Assembly: GCA_046590575.1 (NCBI GenBank)
Contig: JBKJUS010000195.1
Coordinates: 1 to 20,004, forward strand
Reading direction: 5' to 3'
DNA from: DATLNF01 sp046590575
GTDB taxonomy: Bacteria > Actinomycetota > Actinomycetes > BP-191
DNA length: 20,004 nucleotides
The number at the start of each line of letters is the position of its first letter. Position 1 is the first letter of the stretch. The notes beneath the pieces are model-generated. The model saw only the letters and a list, made by a program, of their open reading frames with translations. It ran no database searches and was not told the origin of the DNA. Below, one piece after another: positions 7,811 through 14,058 of the stretch. Both the position numbers and the translations under genes were made by a program.

Positions 7811-8109
7811 GGCTGACCGCCTTCCCAGGTCGTGGCATGCGTTTCCCCAGAAACTGAGGTGCTGATTGTGGTCTTGAATCTCTGAGTAAAGAGAGATACT
7901 TCGTCTTCGTAGGGCCGGTGAATCTGTGGAGAGTCTGCATCGTCGCAGGTCAGAGTGCCTGAGGTGACCGGAGCGAGCTGTGGATGGTGCGCACCGGCGT
8001 ACACATTGGCGTCCACCGTCCCCGGTCGTCCCCACGTCGTGCCCTGGGCGGTGAGGTCTGTCCACAGGGTTGTCCCCAGGATGTGCACGTCAAGATCATC
8101 GATGGTCAT
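7807..8109 (-). CDS. Doubtful 100-codon ORF filling the dnaA-dnaN gap
   Basis: The frame starts at ATG 8109, overlapping the dnaA TGA (ATGA). It ends at TGA 7809-7807, overlapping the dnaN ATG (again ATGA). It therefore bridges the gap exactly. Against coding: I recognise no family, no good RBS precedes it, and codon use is poor for this genome in its second half (AGA, ACA, TCA, GTT, TCT, GTA). It also overlaps the DnaA boxes of the probable oriC. It is included because the double overlap is striking; most likely it is a chance ORF. Confidence 0.2.
   Translation of the reverse strand: MTIDDLDVHILGTTLWTDLTAQGTTWGRPGTVDANVYAGAHHPQLAPVTSGTLTCDDADSPQIHRPYEDEVSLFTQRFKTTISTSVSGETHATTWEGGQP
7811..8105. 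other. Probable oriC (dnaA-dnaN intergenic region)
   Basis: This 295-bp spacer is in the usual actinobacterial oriC position. Boxes close to TTGTCCACA/TTATCCACA include CTGTCCACA (8058-8066) and TTGTCCCCA (8070-8078) at 12-bp spacing, each with one mismatch. Two-mismatch boxes are TCGTCCCCA (8026-8034), TGTGGATGG (7979-7987, inverted) and TGTGGAGAG (7925-7933, inverted). A patch near 7862-7908 is visibly AT-richer and contains ATCTCT-8 nt-AGAGAT (7878-7897), a candidate unwinding element. The boxes are few and degenerate compared with Streptomyces oriC. The dnaN leader and promoter must also lie here. Confidence 0.65.
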
Positions 8110-9584
8110 GCGGGGCGGGCCTGCTGGACCTTGATCCGGTTCGTCAACTCGGTCACCTGGTTGTAGATGGACCGACGTTCAGCCATCAGTGACCGGATCT
8201 TGCGGTCGGCGTGCATGACTGTGGTGTGGTCACGGCCGCCGAAGTGCTGACCGATCTTGGGTAGCGAGAGGTCAGTGAGCTCACGGCAGAGGTACATCGC
8301 GATCTGCCGGGCGTTGACGAGGACCCGGGACCGGGATGATCCGCAGAGATCCTCCATGGACAAGCTGAAGTACTGCGCCGTCGACGCCATGATCGTCGCG
8401 GCGGTGATCTCCGAGCCGCCGTGCTCAGGGATCAGGTCCTTAAGCACGATCTCGGCGAGTGCCAGGTCGACGCCCTGCCGATTGAGGCTGGCAAAAGCGG
8501 TGACTCGGATGAGTGCCCCTTCGAGCTCACGGATGTTGGACTGGATCTTGCTCGAGATGTACTCCAGGACTTCCGGCGGTGCGTCGAGGCGCTCGTGCGC
8601 GGCCTTCTTCCTCAGGATCGCGATGCGGGTCTCCAGATCCGGCGGCTGGACGTCGGTGATGAGACCCCACTCGAACCGGTTGCGCAGCCGGTCCTCGAGC
8701 GTCGACAGCTGCTTGGGTGGGCGGTCGCTGGTGATCACCACCTGCTTGTTGGCCCCGTGCAGAGCGTTGAAGGTGTGGAAGAACTCCTCCTGCGTGCGCT
8801 CTTTGTTCTCCAAGAACTGGATGTCGTCGACCAGCAGGATGTCGTTGTCCCGGTAACGACGCTGGAAGGCCAGCACCTTGTCGTCACGAATCGCGTTGAT
8901 GAAGTCGTTGGTGAACTCCTCTGAGCTCACGTACCGGACCTTCGTACCCGGGTAGAGGCTCTGCGCGTAGTGACCGATCGCGTGCAGCAGATGGGTCTTG
9001 CCCAGGCCGCTCTCGCCGTAGACGAACAGCGGGTTGTAGGCCTTGGCCGGCGCTTCGGCCACGGCCACCGTGGCGGCGTGGGCGAAGCGGTTGCTCGACC
9101 CGATCACGAAGGTCTCGAAGGTGTATTTCGGGTTGAGCCTGGCCGGCTCGGACACCTTGCTCGGAGCTTCCCGGCCGGTGCCCGGCGTCTGGCGGGGCGC
9201 GATGTCGGCGTAGCGCTCGAGGTCGACTGGCTGGACCGGGTCCGGCTGCCCACGTCCGTCGGTGGTCGTCAGGGAGTCGTCGCGGCGCGGCCGCGCTTCC
9301 TCGGGGTCGGCTCGGTCACCTGTCGGCGGCTGCACGGTGACCGCGACCCGGATGTCCTGGCCCAGCTCAGCGGAGAGTGCTTCCGCGATCAGGCTGCGGT
9401 AGCGACTGTCGAGCAACTCCTTGGTGAACTCGTTGGGTGCGGCCAGCAGCGCGGTGTTCTCGACGAGACCGAGCGGCCGGGTCTGGCCGATCCACGCGCG
9501 GTTCTGCGGGCTGAGGACCCCGTCGCCGAAACTGGCCAGACACCGCTCCCACACGGCGACCAGATCGAGAGTTTCGTGCGACAC
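8106..9584 (-). CDS. dnaA: Chromosomal replication initiator protein DnaA
   Basis: DnaA is the AAA+ initiator that binds DnaA boxes and melts oriC. Counting from the upstream ATG 9602, domain I is about 1-90 (LVAVWERCLASF). A Pro/charged linker domain II covers about 95-150. AAA+ domain III holds Walker A GESGLGKTH (196-204) and Walker B ILLVDDIQF (255-263). Domain IV carries the box-recognition signature FGGRDHTTVMHA. I prefer GTG 9584 (492 aa, VSHETLDLVAVWERCL) because AAAGGG lies 9 nt upstream. The in-frame ATG at 9602 (498 aa) has its AGGA directly against the start codon. The gene stops in an ATGA overlap with a doubtful ORF in the oriC spacer. Confidence 0.97.
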   Translation of the reverse strand: MSHETLDLVAVWERCLASFGDGVLSPQNRAWIGQTRPLGLVENTALLAAPNEFTKELLDSRYRSLIAEALSAELGQDIRVAVTVQPPTGDRADPEEARPRRDDSLTTTDGRGQPDPVQPVDLERYADIAPRQTPGTGREAPSKVSEPARLNPKYTFETFVIGSSNRFAHAATVAVAEAPAKAYNPLFVYGESGLGKTHLLHAIGHYAQSLYPGTKVRYVSSEEFTNDFINAIRDDKVLAFQRRYRDNDILLVDDIQFLENKERTQEEFFHTFNALHGANKQVVITSDRPPKQLSTLEDRLRNRFEWGLITDVQPPDLETRIAILRKKAAHERLDAPPEVLEYISSKIQSNIRELEGALIRVTAFASLNRQGVDLALAEIVLKDLIPEHGGSEITAATIMASTAQYFSLSMEDLCGSSRSRVLVNARQIAMYLCRELTDLSLPKIGQHFGGRDHTTVMHADRKIRSLMAERRSIYNQVTELTNRIKVQQARPA

Positions 9585-9650
9585 AGTAAGGCGCCCTTTC
9601 ATTCCTGCCGCGCCGGAGCCGCGGTGCTGGCTGAACGCTCTGCGCCCCCG

Positions 9651-9671
9651 TCGTCCACATCGTCATCCACA
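9651..9671 (+). promoter_or_regulatory. Pair of DnaA boxes
   Basis: TCGTCCACA (9651-9659) and TCATCCACA (9663-9671) each differ by one base from TTGTCCACA/TTATCCACA. They are 12 bp apart, in the same orientation, in the dnaA leader region. This suits cooperative DnaA binding and dnaA autoregulation. Confidence 0.6.
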
Positions 9672-9800
9672 CCCTGTGTATGGGAGTGGGACGATCCGGA
9701 CGCGGAAGAAGGCCGCGAAGCGCAACGCGGATGCGTGGAAGGCGCACCGACCGGGTCGTCGAAGACTCGTCGGGATGCCGGGGAAGCCACAGCGCGCCGG

Positions 9801-9830
9801 ACGGTACCCTGCTTACGGCAGGCGCGACAA
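9801..9830 (-). promoter_or_regulatory. Candidate dnaA promoter
   Basis: On the minus strand, TTGTCG (9830-9825) and TACCGT (9806-9801) are separated by 18 bp. The -10 fits TANNNT and the -35 matches TTGACA at 4 of 6. A perfect DnaA box sits 4 bp upstream of the -35, a sensible place for autoregulation. The leader would be about 210 nt. Confidence 0.4.
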
Positions 9831-9834
9831 GGGG

Positions 9835-9843
9835 TTGTCCACA
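9835..9843 (+). promoter_or_regulatory. Perfect DnaA box TTGTCCACA
   Basis: This is an exact match to the high-GC actinobacterial DnaA-box consensus and the best box in the window. It lies between the candidate dnaA and rpmH promoters. Confidence 0.75.
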
Positions 9844-9881
9844 GATCTATCCTGATTGTCGGCGTGTCGCGCGCACCGTGT

Positions 9882-9910
9882 TTGACCGCCCAGGTCCGCG
9901 TCCGTATCGT
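9882..9910 (+). promoter_or_regulatory. Candidate housekeeping promoter for rpmH operon
   Basis: TTGACC (9882-9887), a 17-bp spacer and TATCGT (9905-9910) give near-ideal sigma-70-type spacing. Transcription would begin near 9917, about 67 nt before the rpmH GTG. It can drive rpmH and the coupled genes downstream. Confidence 0.6.
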
Positions 9911-9983
9911 AGGGTGGTCTGCCTGCCTGGCGGCGCTTCTGCCGAGGGCATCGATGTCGACCGCCTGTCCCTGGAGTCTTCTC

Positions 9984-10121
9984 GTGAGCAAGCGCACGTT
10001 CCAGCCCAACAACCGCCGTCGGGCGAAGACTCATGGATTCCGCCTGCGCATGCGCACCCGGGCCGGTCGCTCCATTCTTGCCGCCCGCCGGGCCAAGGGT
10101 CGTCGCGAGCTCTCGGCGTAG
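9984..10121 (+). CDS. rpmH: 50S ribosomal protein L34
   Basis: The product has 45 aa, the normal L34 length. It is highly basic, with the family pattern KRTFQPNNRRRAKTHGFRLR followed by MRTRAGRSILAARRAKGR. The start is GTG 9984 with GGAG 7 nt upstream. It encodes a small structural protein of the large ribosomal subunit. It opens the plus-strand run and lies 9 bp before rnpA, the near-universal bacterial pairing that links ribosome and RNase P protein supply. A good promoter candidate lies about 70-100 bp upstream. Confidence 0.97.
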   Translation: MSKRTFQPNNRRRAKTHGFRLRMRTRAGRSILAARRAKGRRELSA

Positions 10122-10130
10122 TTCACCGTC

Positions 10131-10499
10131 GTGCTGCCCGCCGCCGCAAGGCTGCGGCATCGTGAGGAGTTCGCCCGTGCACTGCGCCGTGGACGGCGGG
10201 TGACTCGCGGGCCGCTCGTCCTGCATCTCGATGCTCCAGCGAACTGTATCCCGACCGATCGGTCGGCTTTGAGGTGGGAGTCGCCGCGCGTGGGTTTCGT
10301 GATCTCCGGCAAGGTCGGGGACGCCGTACGGCGAAACCGCCTGCGCCGTCGGCTGCGCCATCTCCTGCGCGAACGGTTGAACCTGCTGCCCTCGCGGGGG
10401 ATCTTGGTGGTGCGCGCACTGCCCGGTGCTGCCGCGCTGGATCAGCCGGCACTCGCAGGCCTCCTCGATGATGGACTGCGCGCCTTGGCTCGGCCATGA
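10131..10499 (+). CDS. rnpA: Ribonuclease P protein component
   Basis: The 122-aa product starts at GTG 10131 with the usual MLPAAARLRHREEFARAL N-terminus. The RNR signature is present as GKVGDAVRRNRLRRRLRHLL. RnpA binds RNase P RNA and assists 5' maturation of tRNA precursors. No strong RBS precedes it, so coupling to rpmH is likely. Its stop TGA (10497-10499) overlaps an ATG at 10496; that ATG belongs not to yidD but to a 10-codon mini-ORF created by a local repeat. Confidence 0.96.
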   Translation: MLPAAARLRHREEFARALRRGRRVTRGPLVLHLDAPANCIPTDRSALRWESPRVGFVISGKVGDAVRRNRLRRRLRHLLRERLNLLPSRGILVVRALPGAAALDQPALAGLLDDGLRALARP

Positions 10500-10539
10500 C
10501 AGCGCACCCGTTCGTGGCCCAGCCATGACAGCGCACCCG
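10493..10539 (+). repeat. 18-bp direct repeat duplicating the rnpA-stop/yidD-start junction
   Basis: GCCATGACAGCGCACCCG occurs at 10493-10510 and 10522-10539, a 29-bp offset. Each copy contains an ATGA stop/start overlap. Because 29 is not a multiple of three, the first ATG is out of frame with yidD. The sequences following each 18-mer match only partly (TTCGTGGCC versus GTCACGGCG), so the event is an old or imperfect duplication. Confidence 0.9.
10496..10528 (+). CDS. 10-codon mini-ORF linking rnpA to yidD
   Basis: The ATG at 10496 overlaps the rnpA stop (ATGA) and encodes MTAHPFVAQP. Its stop TGA (10526-10528) overlaps the yidD ATG at 10525 (again ATGA). The first five residues, MTAHP, equal those of YidD because of the DNA repeat. 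If translated, it would relay terminating ribosomes from rnpA to yidD. A stable product is not expected. Confidence 0.35.
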   Translation: MTAHPFVAQP

Positions 10540-10809
10540 GTCACGGCGATCCTCCTCGCCCCAGTGCTCGCGTACCGGCGATGGGTCAGCCCGGCCCTGC
10601 CGGCCCGCTGCCGGTTCACCCCGAGCTGCAGCGCTTATGCTGAAGAAGCGCTGCGAACCCACGGGGGTCTGCGCGGGGGCTGGTTGGCCCTGCGCCGAGT
10701 GGCCCGTTGCCATCCGTTCCACGCCGGCGGGGTAGACCGCGTCCCGTCGCTGCCCACTTGCGCCACCACTACGCGCGCCGCACGGCGCACCACTGGAGCT
10801 TCGCTGTGA
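10525..10809 (+). CDS. yidD: Membrane protein insertion efficiency factor YidD
   Basis: The product has 94 aa. The YidD/DUF37 signature is complete: RRWVSPALPARCRFTPSCSAYAEEAL, then HGGLRGGWLALRRVARCHPFHAGGVDRVP, with three conserved Cys. YidD is a small amphipathic membrane-associated protein that helps YidC-dependent insertion. The start ATG 10525 overlaps the mini-ORF stop. In-frame starts further upstream lie inside rnpA and are unlikely. The stop overlaps the yidC GTG (GTGA). The short tail after VPSLP is low-complexity (Thr/Ala/Arg). Confidence 0.94.
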   Translation: MTAHPVTAILLAPVLAYRRWVSPALPARCRFTPSCSAYAEEALRTHGGLRGGWLALRRVARCHPFHAGGVDRVPSLPTCATTTRAARRTTGASL

Positions 10810-11843
10810 ACCCGTTCGACGCGCTGTACAAGGCTCTGCTTCTCCCGGTCTTCACGGCGATCGCCCAGACCATCGTGCTCTTCCACCGCGGGTTCGGCGC
10901 GATCTTCGGTGAGACCAGCGGCTTGGCATGGGTGCTGTCGATCATCATGCTGACCGTCACCATCCGCGTGCTGCTCTTCCCGCTGTTCGTCAAGCAGATC
11001 AAGACGCAGCGCAACATGCAGGTGCTCCAGCCGAAGATCAAAGCGCTGCAGGCCAAGCACAAGGGCGACCGCGAGACGCTCAACGCCGAGCTGATGAAGC
11101 TCTACAAGGAGCACGGCGCGAACCCGCTAGCCGGGTGCCTGCCCTTGCTCCTGCAGAGTCCGATCTTCATCGGCATCTACCAGGTGCTGACCAAACTGCG
11201 GCCCAAGCTCGAGTCGGGCGAGCTGGTGTTCCCCGACGGCAAGTTCGGCGTGTCGCGCGACACTGCGGAGCAGTTGGGCCGAGCGAAGATCTTCGGCGCG
11301 CCTGTCGCCAGCGCTTTCAACTCCCCGACCGACCTGCTCAAGGCGCTGGCCGCCCAACCCAGCGCCGTGAAGGCGGTGGCAATCGTCCTCATCATCGCGA
11401 TGACGACCGTCACGTTCATCTCGACCAAGCAGATGATGGCCAAGAACGCCAAGGCCGGACCGCAGGACGCGCAACAGGCGACCCAGCAGAAGGTGCTGCT
11501 CTACGTTCTTCCAGCCATGCTGGCGGTGTTCGGGCTGAGTGCACCCCTCGGCGTGCTGCTCTACTGGACGACCTCGAACTTGTGGAGCCTTGGCCAGCAG
11601 GTTGTGGTGCTCAAGAAGATGCCGATTGGTCAGCCGGTGAGCGGCAAGGCAGCGCCGATGAATGTGGCTCCTGCGAAGGACGACGCACCCCCTTCCAGTA
11701 AGCGTTCGGCCCCACCGGTGACCGGCGCCGCGACAGCGACAGCTGGCGCTTCCGGCGTCGGCTCCACCGGCGCCGGTGTGAACCGACCGGCCCCAAGACC
11801 GCGCAAGAAGAGCAAGGGAGGCCGCCGTGGCGGACGACGCTGA
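10806..11843 (+). CDS. yidC: Membrane protein insertase YidC/Oxa1
   Basis: The 345-aa product starts at GTG 10806 (VNPFDALYKALLLPVF); the open frame further upstream lies over yidD and is discarded. Five hydrophobic segments are visible at about 10-26, 39-61, 108-127, 188-206 and 230-262. The conserved groove Arg (R54 in TVTIRVLLFPLF) is present, as is the cytoplasmic basic loop KQIKTQRNMQVLQPKIKALQ. There is no large periplasmic P1 domain, as usual for Gram-positives. A Pro/Ala-rich tail from about 270 ends in the basic RPRKKSKGGRRGGRR, which suits ribosome contact. It inserts membrane proteins alone or with SecYEG. The 3' end overlaps khpB/jag. Confidence 0.96.
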   Translation: MNPFDALYKALLLPVFTAIAQTIVLFHRGFGAIFGETSGLAWVLSIIMLTVTIRVLLFPLFVKQIKTQRNMQVLQPKIKALQAKHKGDRETLNAELMKLYKEHGANPLAGCLPLLLQSPIFIGIYQVLTKLRPKLESGELVFPDGKFGVSRDTAEQLGRAKIFGAPVASAFNSPTDLLKALAAQPSAVKAVAIVLIIAMTTVTFISTKQMMAKNAKAGPQDAQQATQQKVLLYVLPAMLAVFGLSAPLGVLLYWTTSNLWSLGQQVVVLKKMPIGQPVSGKAAPMNVAPAKDDAPPSSKRSAPPVTGAATATAGASGVGSTGAGVNRPAPRPRKKSKGGRRGGRR

Positions 11844-12390
11844 GATGACCAATGGGGCCACGGAGGAACCCACGGCCGAGGTACCGGTGGTGGCCTCCGC
11901 GGAGGGTGCGACATCGGCGCCGGCAGGCGGCGCGAACGACCTCGAACACGAGGGTGAGATCGCAGCGGATTACTTGGAGGGTCTCCTCGACATCCTTGAT
12001 CTGGACGGGGACCTCGATCTCGATGTCGAGGGCGAACGTGCATCGGTGGCGATCGTCGGGGAGAACCTCGACAACCTGATCGGTCCGACCGGGGGCACGC
12101 TGGATGCGCTGCAGGAGCTGACCCGACTGGCGGTCCTGCAGCAGACGGGAGCCCGGAGCAGGCTCATGCTTGACGTGGGGGGTTATCGGGCGCAGCGCCG
12201 CGCCGACCTCGTCGAGCTGGCCGCAGCGGTGGCGCAGCGAGTGCTCGCCGAGGGTGAGCCGGAGCGGCTGGCCCCGATGAACCCGTTCGAGCGCAAGGTC
12301 GTCCATGACGCCATTTCTGCGGCGGACGGGGTCGTCAGCGAGTCGGAGGGCGAGGAGCCACAGCGTCGTGTCGTGGTCCGTCGCGGCTGA
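11827..12390 (+). CDS. jag: KhpB/Jag (KH-R3H) RNA-binding protein
   Basis: The product has 187 aa. After an acidic, Ala-rich N-terminus (1-40), the KH domain covers about 44-115 with LIGPTGGTLDALQ (the GxxG loop reads GPTG). The R3H domain follows with the RxxxH core (R156, H160 in ERKVVH). KhpB, with KhpA, binds RNA and affects cell growth and division in Gram-positives; its place after yidC is conserved. The start GTG 11827 has GGGAGG about 5 nt upstream and overlaps yidC by 17 nt. ATG 11845 is a weaker alternative. The Jag_N domain found in Firmicutes is absent. Confidence 0.93.
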   Translation: MADDAEMTNGATEEPTAEVPVVASAEGATSAPAGGANDLEHEGEIAADYLEGLLDILDLDGDLDLDVEGERASVAIVGENLDNLIGPTGGTLDALQELTRLAVLQQTGARSRLMLDVGGYRAQRRADLVELAAAVAQRVLAEGEPERLAPMNPFERKVVHDAISAADGVVSESEGEEPQRRVVVRRG

Positions 12391-13039
12391 GGCCGGGACG
12401 TTCCCGGAGTACGTCCAGGAGCCCGTCCCCGCCGATGCGGCGTTGGTCTTTGGTGACCAGCTGAGCAGCGCGGAGCGATATGTCGACCTACTCGTGGGTG
12501 AGGGGGTGCGGCGCGGAGTGATCGGTCCTCGCGAGGGCGGTCGGATCTGGACCCGACACATGATGAACTGCGCGGCCGTGGCGGTGCTGATTCCGCCGGC
12601 CGCGTCGGTGCTCGATCTCGGCAGCGGGGCGGGGCTCCCGGGCATCCCGCTCGCACTCGCTCGACCGGATGTCTCCGTCGCTCTGTTGGAGCCGCTGGCC
12701 AGGCGTACCTCCTATTTGGCGGACGTCGTCGCCGATCTCGGGCTGGACCGGGTCGCCGTGGTGCGGGGGCGAGCGGCGGAGCACGCTGCGGAGGTGGGCC
12801 CGGCGTACGACGTCGTCACGGCGCGCGCTGTGACCGATCTGGCCACTCTGCACGGCTGGGCGAGGCGGCTGTTGAAGCCGGGTGGGGTGCTGATTGCCAT
12901 CAAGGGCGCTCAGGCGGCGGACGAACTCGCCGCGGCCCGGCACCTGCTTGGACGAACGGCGGCCCGGGTCGAGGAACTCGCGGCCGGCCGCGAAAACACC
13001 ACCACCGTCGTGCTCATCGACTCCGGGCACGCTGAGTGA
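12368..13039 (+). CDS. rsmG: 16S rRNA (guanine-527-N7) methyltransferase RsmG
   Basis: The product has 223 aa from GTG 12368 (VSWSVAAEAGTFPEYV), preceded by GAGGAG at 10-nt spacing and overlapping jag by 23 nt. An ATG at 12305 is in frame but far inside jag. It is a SAM-dependent methyltransferase with motif I VLDLGSGAGLPGIPLA, then VALLEPLARRTSYL and YDVVTARAVTDLATL. RsmG modifies G527 of 16S rRNA, and its loss gives low-level streptomycin resistance in several bacteria. The stop forms a GTGA overlap with parA. Confidence 0.96.
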   Translation: MSWSVAAEAGTFPEYVQEPVPADAALVFGDQLSSAERYVDLLVGEGVRRGVIGPREGGRIWTRHMMNCAAVAVLIPPAASVLDLGSGAGLPGIPLALARPDVSVALLEPLARRTSYLADVVADLGLDRVAVVRGRAAEHAAEVGPAYDVVTARAVTDLATLHGWARRLLKPGGVLIAIKGAQAADELAAARHLLGRTAARVEELAAGRENTTTVVLIDSGHAE

Positions 13040-14058
13040 CGGAGCGGACGCGCGCTGACGAGGACCGGATGGCGGACGCCGACCGGCCGGACACCGTGCC
13101 TGAGGCAGTTTCACGTGAAACCTCGCTGGCCGAAGGTGTGCCACCGATTCTCGATCGTGTTTCACGTGGAACCGACCTGGAGGGAGCTGACACTCCTATC
13201 GCGGCTGCCGCGGCGGCGGCCCTGCGGGTTTACGGCCCGAGCGCCGCGCCGTTCCCCCTGCCGAAGGCGCCCAGGTGGGTCGCCGTCGCGAACCAGAAGG
13301 GCGGGGTGGGCAAGACGACGTCAGTGGTCAACATGGCGGCGGCCCTGGCCCTCCGTGGGGCTCAGGTGCTCTGCGTCGACCTCGACCCGCAAGGCAATGC
13401 CAGCACAGCGCTCGGCGTAGACCATCACGAGGGCGTCCCCTCCGTCTATGAAGTCCTCCTGGGTGAGCAGGCGCTGGCAGACGTCATCGCCGAAACGCCG
13501 ATCGCCGGGCTCTACTGCGTTCCGGCGACGATCGACCTGGCCGGCGCCGAGATCGAGCTCGTGTCCATGGTGGCTCGCGAGACCCGACTGCAACGTGCCC
13601 TGGCTGTGCTGGAGCAACACTTCGACTACATCGTGATCGACTGTCCACCTTCCCTCGGGCTACTGACGGTGAACGCGCTGGTGGCAGCGCGCGAGATGCT
13701 CATCCCGATCCAGTGCGAGTACTACGCGCTCGAAGGACTGGGACAGCTGCTCCGCAACATCGAGCTGATTCGGGCGCATCTCAACGCGGATCTGACGATC
13801 TCCACGATTCTGCTGACCATGTACGACGGACGAACCCGGCTGTCGGAACAAGTCGCCCAGGAAGTCCGGGCCCACTTCGGGTCACTCGTGCTGGGTGCCG
13901 CGATCCCCCGCAGTGTGCGGATCTCGGAGGCGCCAGGTTATGGCCAGTCGGTGATGACCTACGATGGCGGTTCGCGTGGCGCGCAGGCCTACCTGGCCGC
14001 GGCGCGGGAGTTCGCCGAGCTTGGTGCGCTGACGGATCGGGGAGCGGATGTGCCGTGA
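13036..14058 (+). CDS. parA: Chromosome partitioning ATPase ParA (Soj)
   Basis: The product has 340 aa. The deviant Walker A KGGVGKTTS is at 88-96, with CVDLDPQGN and the later YIVIDCPPSLGLLTVNAL, typical of Soj/ParA. ATP-dependent nucleoid binding and ParB-stimulated hydrolysis move the origin. The start is GTG 13036 (GTGA overlap with rsmG), or possibly ATG 13069. The ~80-residue N-terminal extension is disordered-looking (Ala/Glu/Arg) and contains VSRET (25-29) and VSRGT (42-46), the translations of two parS sites in the DNA. The stop overlaps the parB GTG. Confidence 0.96.
   Translation: MTERTRADEDRMADADRPDTVPEAVSRETSLAEGVPPILDRVSRGTDLEGADTPIAAAAAAALRVYGPSAAPFPLPKAPRWVAVANQKGGVGKTTSVVNMAAALALRGAQVLCVDLDPQGNASTALGVDHHEGVPSVYEVLLGEQALADVIAETPIAGLYCVPATIDLAGAEIELVSMVARETRLQRALAVLEQHFDYIVIDCPPSLGLLTVNALVAAREMLIPIQCEYYALEGLGQLLRNIELIRAHLNADLTISTILLTMYDGRTRLSEQVAQEVRAHFGSLVLGAAIPRSVRISEAPGYGQSVMTYDGGSRGAQAYLAAAREFAELGALTDRGADVP
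13107..13122. promoter_or_regulatory. parS site 1 inside parA
   Basis: The 14-bp core GTTTCACGTGAAAC (13108-13121) is a perfect palindrome and matches the parS consensus TGTTTCACGTGAAACA except at the two outermost bases. It lies in the parA coding sequence and reads as VSRET. It should bind ParB and nucleate CTP-dependent spreading. Confidence 0.9.
13158..13173. promoter_or_regulatory. parS site 2 inside parA
   Basis: TGTTTCACGTGGAACC matches parS at 14 of 16 positions, with one core mismatch (A to G) that breaks the palindrome. It begins 51 bp after site 1, in the same parA segment, and reads as VSRGT. Confidence 0.8.

Larger units (their letters stand above)
9603..9983. promoter_or_regulatory. 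dnaA-rpmH divergent control region with DnaA boxes
   Basis: This 381-bp region separates divergent dnaA (minus) and rpmH (plus) and has no supported gene. It holds one perfect and two near-perfect DnaA boxes and promoter candidates in both directions, listed separately. It could act as a regulatory region only, or as a second part of a bipartite origin. Confidence 0.7.

Noticed and set aside
7811..8065. Upstream extension of dnaN through the origin
   Set aside because: The clamp N-terminus MKFRVERDEF starts at 7810 with a good RBS, and the extension has no clamp-like sequence.
8970..10121. 383-codon plus-strand ORF ending in rpmH
   Set aside because: It is antisense to dnaA for most of its length. 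Only the last 45 codons are real, starting at GTG 9984 with its own RBS.
13713..14054. In-frame extension of parB upstream into parA
   Set aside because: It lies over the conserved ParA coding region. ParB homology begins at GTG 14055, which forms the usual GTGA overlap.
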